A stretch of DNA of 44,375 bases from UBA9732 sp963621975. GTDB taxonomy: Bacteria; Spirochaetota; Spirochaetia; Sphaerochaetales; Sphaerochaetaceae. Position numbers and translations under genes: made by a program. The stretch covers positions 1-44,375 of the forward strand of contig CAVFGI010000015.1 in the NCBI GenBank assembly GCA_963621975.1, written 5' to 3'. Each line of letters starts with the position of its first letter. Position 1 is the stretch's first letter. The notes under the pieces were generated by a model. That model saw only the letters and a list, made by a program, of their open reading frames with translations, searched no databases and was not told where the DNA came from. Of this stretch, positions 15,877 through 22,748 are shown piece by piece.

Positions 15877-17220
15877 TTAATGAAATTGTTTAATAATACC
15901 AACAATTTCAGATAAACGCTCATCTAGCTCTGCTTGCGTCTTTGCTTCTGCTACAACTCTAAGATATGGTTCTGTGTTAGATTTTCTTACGTTGAACCAC
16001 CAAGTAGGAAATTCAATTCTATAGCCATCAAAGTCAAGAAGCTTGGTTGGATTCTGTTTTGAATACTTTTCATACAGAGCATTCATTGCATCATCTTTGT
16101 TTTCTAGCTTAAAGTTGCGTTCTCCACTGTTTGCATAAGAGACAATTTCATCAATATGCTGGCCAAGTGTTTTGCCTTGCTTTTTAAGTGCTACAACGGT
16201 CTGAAGTACTATTAGTGAGGCTAAAAGACCACTGTCACAGTTGTTGAAGTCTCTAAAGTAATAATGACCGGCAAGTTCTCCACCAAATATACAGTGCTCT
16301 TCTCTTAACTTAAGTTTTGCGAAAGCATGTCCAACTCTACCAATAAAGACCTCTGTTGCACCTAGCTTTTCAAGATATTCGGTTGTTGAACGAGACGTTC
16401 TAATGTCTGCAAGCACAGAACCTTTTTCCTTTGACAGATAGTAGTCTCCAATAATGCCTGTGACATAGTCTGGTTGGATAAAGCGACCTTTTTCATCAAT
16501 AAACATTACACGGTCAGCATCTCCATCATAAATGACGCCACAATCTGATTTGTTTGCTTTAACAGCTGCCATAATCTGTGCACAGTTTTCAACTTCAAGA
16601 GGATTTGGCTCGTGTCCAGGGAAGGTCCCATCAAGTGTATCATTGATATATTTTGCATGGTCACCAAAGAGCTCTTTGACATAGAGATTACTCATTCCGT
16701 TTGAACAGTCTATCGTAAGGTTAAGGTTTGAAAGATCAGGAAGGAAGCCTTTGAGATAGTTTAGATACGCTTCATGGATGTCCTTATCTATAACTTTTCC
16801 ACGCTTGCAAGTACAAACTGGTTCAATTTTATCTTCATTAACCATTCTTTCTAAATCTTTCAGTCCAGTGTCTCCTCCAACAGGGATTGCCATAGCTCTA
16901 GAAATTTTCATTCCGTTGTACTGCTTTGGGTTGTGGCTGGCTGTGATTTGTACAGAGGCCTGAGCTTTGTAATATACGGTTGAAAAGTAAACCATTGGTG
17001 TTGTTGAAAGTCCAATATTCCAAACATCTACACCTGCATCATTGATTCCATTGCAGAGATTTTCAAAAATCTCATCACTTGTTAGACGAATATCTCTTCC
17101 TACAACTACATAGTCGCAAGGAAGAAGTTTTGGAAGAAAATATCCAATCTTATATGCCGTCTCTTTGTTGAAATCTTGATTGTAGACTCCACGAATGTCG
17201 TAAGCTTTAAAAACTCCCAT
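15877..17220 (-). CDS. Phosphomannomutase/phosphoglucomutase
   Basis: An alpha-D-phosphohexomutase of 447 residues that moves phosphate between C1 and C6 of mannose or glucose. It feeds nucleotide-sugar synthesis. The N-terminus has AYDIRGVYN, the active-site phosphoserine loop is TASHNPKQYNGMK, the Mg-binding loop is DGDADRVMF, the sugar-specificity loop is GELAGHYYFRD, and the C-terminal phosphate-binding site is RKSNTEPYLRV. GELAGH is typical of bacterial PMM/PGM enzymes such as AlgC and ManB; the exact sugar preference cannot be read. AGGAG lies 7 nt before the ATG. The start overlaps the 3' end of the upstream unknown gene by 14 bp, so it is the last gene of the riboswitch-led operon. 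Confidence 0.93.
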   Translation of the reverse strand: MGVFKAYDIRGVYNQDFNKETAYKIGYFLPKLLPCDYVVVGRDIRLTSDEIFENLCNGINDAGVDVWNIGLSTTPMVYFSTVYYKAQASVQITASHNPKQYNGMKISRAMAIPVGGDTGLKDLERMVNEDKIEPVCTCKRGKVIDKDIHEAYLNYLKGFLPDLSNLNLTIDCSNGMSNLYVKELFGDHAKYINDTLDGTFPGHEPNPLEVENCAQIMAAVKANKSDCGVIYDGDADRVMFIDEKGRFIQPDYVTGIIGDYYLSKEKGSVLADIRTSRSTTEYLEKLGATEVFIGRVGHAFAKLKLREEHCIFGGELAGHYYFRDFNNCDSGLLASLIVLQTVVALKKQGKTLGQHIDEIVSYANSGERNFKLENKDDAMNALYEKYSKQNPTKLLDFDGYRIEFPTWWFNVRKSNTEPYLRVVAEAKTQAELDERLSEIVGIIKQFH

Positions 17221-17680
17221 TGTTTTTCTCCTTTATTTTATTACTTAACGTTTTATCCATTAATTCAAAGAATAACACAGTGTTGTTGTTTAAGGCAAAC
17301 TCTGTCACACATTGACAGAAAATTTTGTCAAACCAGTTTGCTTCTTTTAGTTTCTCATATTTTTTATGCCCATTGCAAAAAGCTATAGCAGCATTTTTTT
17401 TAACAGTTCTAATGCTTTTAACATCCTCTGGAGCAAAGGAGTCTTCAAACTTAACATAAGGCTCAGCATTTTTAGGTTTTTTTAACGGAAAGCCAAAGAT
17501 ATGTGCGGTATGTTCAAAATCTTCATACCAAAAATGATTATTAACTTCATAGAGAAAAACCCCATGGTCCCGAACAATTCCATTGCTGTTTGCATAAAAG
17601 GTACTGAAGGTTTTCCACTCTATGCTGCCACCTCTTTTTTCCTCTAGTCCTTTGAGATAAGTTGTTGCTTCATTGTCCAT
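17207..17680 (-). CDS. Unknown cytoplasmic protein (157 residues)
   Basis: I do not recognise this family. It starts at ATG 17680 with GGAGGAAAGG immediately upstream, overlaps the DUF4105 gene's stop by 11 bp and the phosphomannomutase start by 14 bp, so it is clearly part of the operon. There is no signal peptide or membrane segment. It is rich in aromatic residues (SIEWKTFSTFYANSNG, NNHFWYEDFEHTAHIFGF) and Lys-rich near the C-terminus. It has two Cys close together (FCQC). A start ten codons upstream (17710) lies inside the previous gene and is less likely. The segment SFAPEDVKSIRTVKKNAAIA may be a useful search seed. Confidence 0.75.
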   Translation of the reverse strand: MDNEATTYLKGLEEKRGGSIEWKTFSTFYANSNGIVRDHGVFLYEVNNHFWYEDFEHTAHIFGFPLKKPKNAEPYVKFEDSFAPEDVKSIRTVKKNAAIAFCNGHKKYEKLKEANWFDKIFCQCVTEFALNNNTVLFFELMDKTLSNKIKEKNNGSF

Positions 17681-18950
17681 TCCTTTCCTCCAATAAGTAG
17701 CCAAAGGCATTTGCTAAATAGTAAGGTGCAATCATTAAGAATACACACCAGTTGTCTTGCAAAAAAACGCTTGGCAAGACCAGCTTTAGCACAACTAGAA
17801 CTGCCATAATTCCAAGTAAAACCTTGTATACAGGCGCAAGTTTTTTAGGCTTGTGCCGTAAAGACATAATTGCCATGACAAGCAATACAGGGTTAATAAA
17901 TAGTATGTTTTCATTGTACCATGTTACGTTGTGATTAGTAAAAAACATCATGAACATTAACAAGGAACCCAATAATCCAAAGATTAGATTTACTGTGAAA
18001 GTAAAACCTTTATAAATTCCACGGTGGTTTGAGCACAATAGTAGTAAAATGCTTAATATACCAAGGAGTAAACCAACTATAACTGAAAATAGGATATTGT
18101 TTTTGGGTTCTACCTCAGAAGGGGAATAGTCAGAAAAATCGGACTGGACAAGGCCGGATTGCATTCCATATTGGATGACGGCCTTTTCAAGGATGGATGG
18201 CAAGAACATTTCATCCCAGAGTGTTGCTGAGCCATCTATTTTGCCACTTTGGAGAAATTCAAGAACCCATTGCACTGGGCGATTTTTGCTTAATGCACTT
18301 GAGGCGAGTTGGCGGAACGTACGGCCCTCAATCTCAGTTGCCCATGCCTGGAAAGAGCCATCTGTGGCATAGTTTATGATATCTCGTAGGCGTGTGGCGC
18401 AGTTATCGGTGTAGTGGTTATAGAGGTAGATTCTATTTTCTTCGCTGGCATTGATGTTAAGGAAGTTGATGATGGCTTTCTTCTGACTTGCGCTAAGATT
18501 CAACTCTACAGCGTGATAGCTACGCCCGGTGGATTCTAGATAGGCCAGCTCGTAGGTTGCATAAGAGACACTACAACAGAACCAAAGGCGCCCCATGGCA
18601 AAGTTTTTGTAAAAACTGTCTTCGTCAAAAGAAAAACTGCCATAGTCATAGACATATGCTGGATAGTTAGGTGCCTCAACTAGTAAGGCAGAGTGTCCAA
18701 ACCAAGAATAAAGAGGTTTTCCCTCTCCAATTGTGACAAGCGATATCTTACAGGAATCCCAGAAATCTTCATTTGTACCCTCAAGAGAAGGGTCATAGTA
18801 GGCTTCTAGCATTGGAATTGAATCAAAAACATTGACTTGCGTAGTATTTTTCACGCTTACAGCATACACGCTAGAAGAAAGGGCCACGACGCACAGTAAT
18901 ATGCAAAGGGCCCTTTTTACTTCAATACCGATATTCTTGATTCTTTTCAT
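17670..18950 (-). CDS. DUF4105 (Lnb N-terminal-like) membrane protein
   Basis: About 426 residues. A signal peptide (to about residue 30, ending SSVYA) is followed by a periplasmic DUF4105 domain. Its hallmark polar sites are YSWFGHSALL (His near residue 86) and YNHYTDNCATRLRDII, a His/Cys arrangement reminiscent of papain-like or NlpC-type hydrolases. The C-terminal third has about five hydrophobic segments. DUF4105 proteins are recurrent in diderms and are thought to be envelope enzymes; the substrate is not known. The ATG at 18950 is chosen because the longer frame (to 19169) runs into the antiporter gene and because the signal peptide starts here. It follows the antiporter by 35 bp. Confidence 0.85.
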   Translation of the reverse strand: MKRIKNIGIEVKRALCILLCVVALSSSVYAVSVKNTTQVNVFDSIPMLEAYYDPSLEGTNEDFWDSCKISLVTIGEGKPLYSWFGHSALLVEAPNYPAYVYDYGSFSFDEDSFYKNFAMGRLWFCCSVSYATYELAYLESTGRSYHAVELNLSASQKKAIINFLNINASEENRIYLYNHYTDNCATRLRDIINYATDGSFQAWATEIEGRTFRQLASSALSKNRPVQWVLEFLQSGKIDGSATLWDEMFLPSILEKAVIQYGMQSGLVQSDFSDYSPSEVEPKNNILFSVIVGLLLGILSILLLLCSNHRGIYKGFTFTVNLIFGLLGSLLMFMMFFTNHNVTWYNENILFINPVLLVMAIMSLRHKPKKLAPVYKVLLGIMAVLVVLKLVLPSVFLQDNWCVFLMIAPYYLANAFGYLLEERNGQ

Positions 18951-18985
18951 ACTACAAGAATACAACCAAGAACAGAATACGTCTA

Positions 18986-20569
18986 TTATATTTCTTTTCC
19001 TGCTACCTTCTTTATAACTAAAAGAGTTCCAATCATCATTAGAATTGCAATTGGTAGGGCAATGTAAGCATACGGAACAAAGCCTGCAATTAGATATGCA
19101 ACAAAGGAAACTGCAGCAACGGTCATTGCGTAAGGTAACTGTGTGTTTACATGGTTGATGTGATTGCACTGAGCACCTGCGCTAGACATGATAGTTGTAT
19201 CAGAAATTGGAGAACAGTGGTCTCCACAAACAGCACCGGCCATACAAGCCGATACACAAACTACACCAATAGGCTCTGTGAGTGGGAATACTCCAAGTGT
19301 GATAGGAATAAGAATTCCAAAGGTTCCCCAACTGGTTCCAGTTGCAAAAGAAAGCAAACAACCAATAAGAAATACAATTGCAGGAAGAAGAGCTTGGAAG
19401 TTTTCAGCAGAGCTCTTAACAACAGTTTCAACAAAAACCTTAGATCCAAGGCTGTCTGTCATGGCCTTCAGTGTCCAAGCAAAGGTTAGAATCAATATTG
19501 CAGAAACCATTGCCTTGAAGCCTCTAGGAATACACTCCATCATGTCTTTAAATGTTAAAGTTTTTCTGAACATGAAGTAGATAATGACAACCATTAATGT
19601 TACAACACTACCAAGCATAAGACCTACAGAAGCATCGGACTGGGAAAAAGCATCTACAAAAGATGATCCTGAGAAGTAACCACCACTGTATAGCATTCCA
19701 GTAACACAAGCTATAATGAGAATTACAATTGGAATTACTAGGTCTATAACTTTACCGTTTTGAGAAACATGGGAGTTTCCTTCTTCATCAGTGTCGTTTG
19801 TGTTGTCTGGGTCAATGATGGTCTGTAAACGGGTCATTGGGCCATAATCAAACTTCATAAGGGATAAACAGACCATCATTACAATAGTTAGAAGTGCGTA
19901 GAAATTGAAAGGAATGGCCTTAATAAAGATACTCAACCCGCTAAATCCAGAGTCTTTCACAAAGGCTGATACTGCTGCTGCCCACGAAGAAACTGGAGCA
20001 ATAATACACACAGGTGCCGCAGTTGCATCTATGTAATAGCTAAGCTTTTCTCGTGAAATACCATGTTTGTCAGTAACTGGTCTCATGACAGAACCAACTG
20101 TTAAACAATTAAAGTAGTCATCAATGAAGATAAGAACACCTAGAGCTATTGTTGCAAGTTGGGCTCCAGTTTTTGTCTTGATTTTGGTTGCTGCCCATCT
20201 TCCAAAAGCTCTGCTTCCACCAGCTTTGTTCATGATGCAAACTAGAGCTCCTAGGACAACTAAAAAGACAAGGATACCAACATTGTAGGAATCTGAAAGA
20301 ACCCCAACAACTCCATCGCTAAAAACATGAACTAGCGTTCCTTCAAAAGAAAAGCCTGAGTATAATAATCCTCCAACAAGAATTCCAAGGAATAAGGAAG
20401 AATAAACTTCTTTTGTTACTAGTGCTAAGCCAATGGCAACTATTGGTGGAAATAAGGACCAAGCTGTATTGACAAATGCTCCACCTGTGACTGCTGCATA
20501 AATCATTATTGCAATGATTAAACCAGCAACGAAAAAAACGCGTCTTACGTCTTTAGACACTTTTCCCAT
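18986..20569 (-). CDS. NhaC-family Na+/H+ antiporter, probable lysine transporter
   Basis: A 527-residue membrane protein with about 12 hydrophobic segments. Family signatures are SWGTFGILIPITLG and CGDHCSPISDTTIMSSAGAQ followed by NHINHVNTQLPYAM, typical of the NhaC/PF03553 family. The ATG at 20569 has AGGAGGG 9 nt upstream; a start at 20593 would lie before that site. A lysine riboswitch lies directly upstream, and NhaC-superfamily genes under L-box control have been predicted to move lysine. The function proposed here is therefore lysine uptake or exchange coupled to cations, inferred from the riboswitch rather than from residues. It heads an operon with the DUF4105 gene, an unknown gene and phosphomannomutase. 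Confidence 0.92.
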   Translation of the reverse strand: MGKVSKDVRRVFFVAGLIIAIMIYAAVTGGAFVNTAWSLFPPIVAIGLALVTKEVYSSLFLGILVGGLLYSGFSFEGTLVHVFSDGVVGVLSDSYNVGILVFLVVLGALVCIMNKAGGSRAFGRWAATKIKTKTGAQLATIALGVLIFIDDYFNCLTVGSVMRPVTDKHGISREKLSYYIDATAAPVCIIAPVSSWAAAVSAFVKDSGFSGLSIFIKAIPFNFYALLTIVMMVCLSLMKFDYGPMTRLQTIIDPDNTNDTDEEGNSHVSQNGKVIDLVIPIVILIIACVTGMLYSGGYFSGSSFVDAFSQSDASVGLMLGSVVTLMVVIIYFMFRKTLTFKDMMECIPRGFKAMVSAILILTFAWTLKAMTDSLGSKVFVETVVKSSAENFQALLPAIVFLIGCLLSFATGTSWGTFGILIPITLGVFPLTEPIGVVCVSACMAGAVCGDHCSPISDTTIMSSAGAQCNHINHVNTQLPYAMTVAAVSFVAYLIAGFVPYAYIALPIAILMMIGTLLVIKKVAGKEI

Positions 20570-20570
20570 A

Positions 20571-20645
20571 AATAAAACCCTCCTGAAATGCAACAGTCAT
20601 GACCTATCATGACACCTGCATATCCCAGAGGGTTATACTGTGACA
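20571..20645 (-). promoter_or_regulatory. Expression platform of the lysine riboswitch
   Basis: Reading the minus strand, a 7-bp hairpin GTCATGA/TCATGAC with loop TAGG lies before the ribosome binding site. Within it ATGATAG can pair with the 3' strand of riboswitch helix P1 (CTATCAT), so the two folds exclude each other. CCCTC further upstream is complementary to GAGGG of the ribosome binding site. No T-run follows, which points to control of translation, not termination. This mechanism is inferred. Confidence 0.55.
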
Positions 20646-20809
20646 ATGATAGCTCTCCGCTCATTAGAGCGACAGTCTGTAGGATATTTTCCTAACAGCC
20701 CGAGCATTGAAGCCTTAGGCATTGCTTCAACCCCTCGGCAACTACACCTTTCATTGCTCCCATTGCCTTTGAAAAGCAAATACTTATTGTAGTCGCGCCT
20801 CTATCATGC
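20646..20809 (-). ncRNA. Lysine riboswitch (L box)
   Basis: On the minus strand the leader shows L-box core elements in order: GATAGAGGCGCGAC, then AAGTA, then GAAAGGTGTAGTTGCCGAGG, a P4-type hairpin (GAAGCAATGCC/GGCTTC region), CTGTTAGG...CCTACAG (a helix), GACTGTCGCTC and GGAGAGCTATC. Helix P1 forms between TGATAG at the 5' end and CTATCA at the 3' end. The layout matches five helices around a conserved junction. Binding of lysine is expected to lower expression of the downstream transporter operon. Ends are set by P1. Confidence 0.88.
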
Positions 20810-20833
20810 TTGTATTTCAATATATTTGACCGC

Positions 20834-20863
20834 ATGATAGAAAAAATAGAACAATACTGTCAA
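20834..20863 (-). promoter_or_regulatory. Promoter of the riboswitch-NhaC operon
   Basis: Minus-strand TTGACA (20858-20863), a perfect -35 box, and TATCAT (20834-20839) with an 18-bp spacer, placing transcription start about 20 nt before riboswitch helix P1. Confidence 0.75.
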
Positions 20864-20881
20864 GAGTTTTTTTCTATTTAT

Positions 20882-20910
20882 TTGCGTGAGGCTATCTTAT
20901 GAGATACAAT
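20882..20910 (+). promoter_or_regulatory. Promoter of the aconitase X genes
   Basis: TTGCGT (20882-20887) and TACAAT (20905-20910) with a 17-bp spacer, divergent from the riboswitch promoter and about 50 bp ahead of the large-subunit start. Confidence 0.65.
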
Positions 20911-20922
20911 GAAATAAGTTTT

Positions 20923-20943
20923 AGAGGTTTTGCAAGAACCTCT
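20923..20943 (+). promoter_or_regulatory. 5'-UTR hairpin before aconitase X
   Basis: AGAGGTT and AACCTCT form a perfect 7-bp stem with loop TTGCAAG, close to the expected 5' end of the transcript and about 10 nt before the GAGG ribosome binding site. It may protect the mRNA 5' end or act as a regulatory stem. Confidence 0.5.
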
Positions 20944-20960
20944 CATAAAAAGAGGAAGTT

Positions 20961-22229
20961 ATGATATTAACCGAACGACAAAAAGGAATTCTGGAAGGGA
21001 AGGAAGGTGAGGTAAAATCAAAGGTCATGAAAACTCTTATCATGTATGGAGAGACCTTTGGCGCTGAAAAGATGGTGGATATTACAAGTAAATATGGACA
21101 TCTTGTAACATCTTTTGGGCTGTCTGTAATGAAGCCAGTTTATGAATTAATGGATACACTAATTCAGGGTGGAGCAGTTTCAAGTCAAAAATTTACTGTT
21201 GACCCAATGCCTCTAGAAAAAGGTGTACCATGTAATTTTATTCAGAATCTTTTCTTTAAAGTTATGTATTCCAAACAGAAGGAGTATGATGAACAACTTA
21301 AAAAATTGGGTATTCTTTCTCCAGATGCTTATACCTGTACTTGCTACATGGATGAAGTTGGCAATACTCCAAAAGAAGGCGAGATTCTTTCTTGGGCAGA
21401 AAGTTCCGCTGTTGTTTATGCAAACAGTGTTTTGGGTGCTAGAGTTAACCGCAATTCAGGAATCTTAGACTTGTTTGGCTCCATAGTTGGCTGTGTTCCT
21501 TACTTTGGACTTTTGACAGATGAAGGAAGAAAAGCAACGTGGCTTATTGAAGTTAAGACATCTAAAAAGCCAGAAGCTCAACTATTAGGTTCTGCCATTG
21601 GTATGAAAGTTATGGAAGAGGTTCCGTACGTTGTAGGCCTTGATAAGTATTTCTCAACTCTTGATGATGAGGCTAAAGCTTATCTCAAAGATTTTGGAGC
21701 AGCTACAGCTTCTAACGGTGCCGTTGGACTTTATCATATTGATAATTTAACTCCAGAAGCAAAGAGATTAGGTAAAGATTTACTTACTTCCAATTACAAA
21801 ACATACGTTATTGATGATGCTGAACTTGAAAAAGTTGAAAGGAACTATCCAATTATTTGGAAGGATAAAAATGCAGAACCAAAACTTGCATTCATTGGTT
21901 GTCCTCATCTTTCTCGAGAGCAGTTATCCTCTTGGGCAGAAAGAATTAACGATAAATTAAAACAGAATGGTAAAGCTAAAGTTTCAGTTCCTACTGTTAT
22001 GACAGCAGCTCCGGCTGTTATGGAAGCTTTTAAGAAAACTGAGCAGGCTAAAGCTCTTGAAAATCAGGGAGTTATTCTAAGTCACATTTGTCCTCTTATG
22101 TATATGAACAATCCTATGTGTGGCAAAATGCCTGTTATAACTTGTTCAAATAAGCTTAGAACTTATACTTCTGCTAGGTTCTACAAAGAAAACGAACTCT
22201 TAGAAATTATCACAGGAGGAAAGAGATGA
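20961..22229 (+). CDS. Aconitase X catalytic (large) subunit
   Basis: A 422-residue protein of the AcnX/DUF521 family of iron-sulfur dehydratases. Opening residues MILTERQKGILEGKEG are family-typical. Likely cluster cysteines lie in YTCTCYMDE (about residue 130), in GCPHLS and in the C-terminal SHICPLMYMNNPMCGK and PVITCSNK. Characterised members dehydrate cis-3-hydroxy-L-proline in bacteria, or mevalonate-5-phosphate in archaea. The MEP-pathway gene ispE in this window argues against the mevalonate role. No proline racemase or hydroxyproline gene is adjacent, so the substrate is open. GAGG precedes the ATG. Its TGA overlaps the ATG of the small subunit. Confidence 0.9.
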   Translation: MILTERQKGILEGKEGEVKSKVMKTLIMYGETFGAEKMVDITSKYGHLVTSFGLSVMKPVYELMDTLIQGGAVSSQKFTVDPMPLEKGVPCNFIQNLFFKVMYSKQKEYDEQLKKLGILSPDAYTCTCYMDEVGNTPKEGEILSWAESSAVVYANSVLGARVNRNSGILDLFGSIVGCVPYFGLLTDEGRKATWLIEVKTSKKPEAQLLGSAIGMKVMEEVPYVVGLDKYFSTLDDEAKAYLKDFGAATASNGAVGLYHIDNLTPEAKRLGKDLLTSNYKTYVIDDAELEKVERNYPIIWKDKNAEPKLAFIGCPHLSREQLSSWAERINDKLKQNGKAKVSVPTVMTAAPAVMEAFKKTEQAKALENQGVILSHICPLMYMNNPMCGKMPVITCSNKLRTYTSARFYKENELLEIITGGKR

Positions 22230-22672
22230 AAAAAGTTTTTAAAGGCAGAGCCGTAGTTAAGGGTGAGACAGAAGCCATTGCTCTAGTTTCTAAGAATGGT
22301 TTTAATACTCTTGCTTCCTATCAACATTCTTTGATGTTTGGAGATAAAACTGGTAAGTGTTCAGATCAAAACAATCCGGATTTATACAATAAACCAATGG
22401 CTGGCACAGCTCTTTGCATGCCTCAAACAATTGGTTCTACAACTGGTGGGCTTGTTCTTTTTTGTGCTGCAAGTATGAAAAGACAGCCAAAGTGTTTGCT
22501 TTTCTCCAAGCCTATAGATTCATTGGCTGCTGCTGGTGCAATTCTCTCAGATGTTTGGACAGAAGCCAGTATGCCAACTATTGATAATCTTGGTGACGAT
22601 TTCTTAGACTATGTTCAAACAGGCGATAAGATTTTGGTCCATGAAGATGGTACTGTTGAAGTAGAAAGATAA
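22226..22672 (+). CDS. Aconitase X swivelling (small) subunit, DUF126
   Basis: A 148-residue protein matching DUF126, the swivelling domain that pairs with the AcnX large subunit. It begins FKGRAVVKGETEAIALVS and contains the substrate-contacting segment PQTIGSTTGG with its Ser/Thr-rich loop. Separate subunits, not a fusion, are the arrangement here. AGGAGGA precedes the ATG, which overlaps the upstream stop. The gene ends 30 bp before a strong terminator. Confidence 0.9.
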   Translation: MKKVFKGRAVVKGETEAIALVSKNGFNTLASYQHSLMFGDKTGKCSDQNNPDLYNKPMAGTALCMPQTIGSTTGGLVLFCAASMKRQPKCLLFSKPIDSLAAAGAILSDVWTEASMPTIDNLGDDFLDYVQTGDKILVHEDGTVEVER

Positions 22673-22702
22673 ACACTAACAATAACTACTTACAGTAAAA
22701 AG

Positions 22703-22729
22703 AAATGCCCCTCAACTGAGGGGCATTTT
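22703..22729 (+). terminator. Rho-independent terminator, bidirectional
   Basis: AAATGCCCCTC and GAGGGGCATTT form a perfect 11-bp stem with loop AACT, ending in a T-run on the plus strand and, through the A-run, on the minus strand. It separates the convergent aconitase X and flavoenzyme genes. Confidence 0.9.
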
Positions 22730-22748
22730 CATAACTAAATTGTCATAA

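Noticed and set aside
18951..19169. N-terminal extension of the DUF4105 protein to 19169
   Set aside because: It would overlap the antiporter coding end by about 180 bp, and a proper signal peptide starts at 18950.
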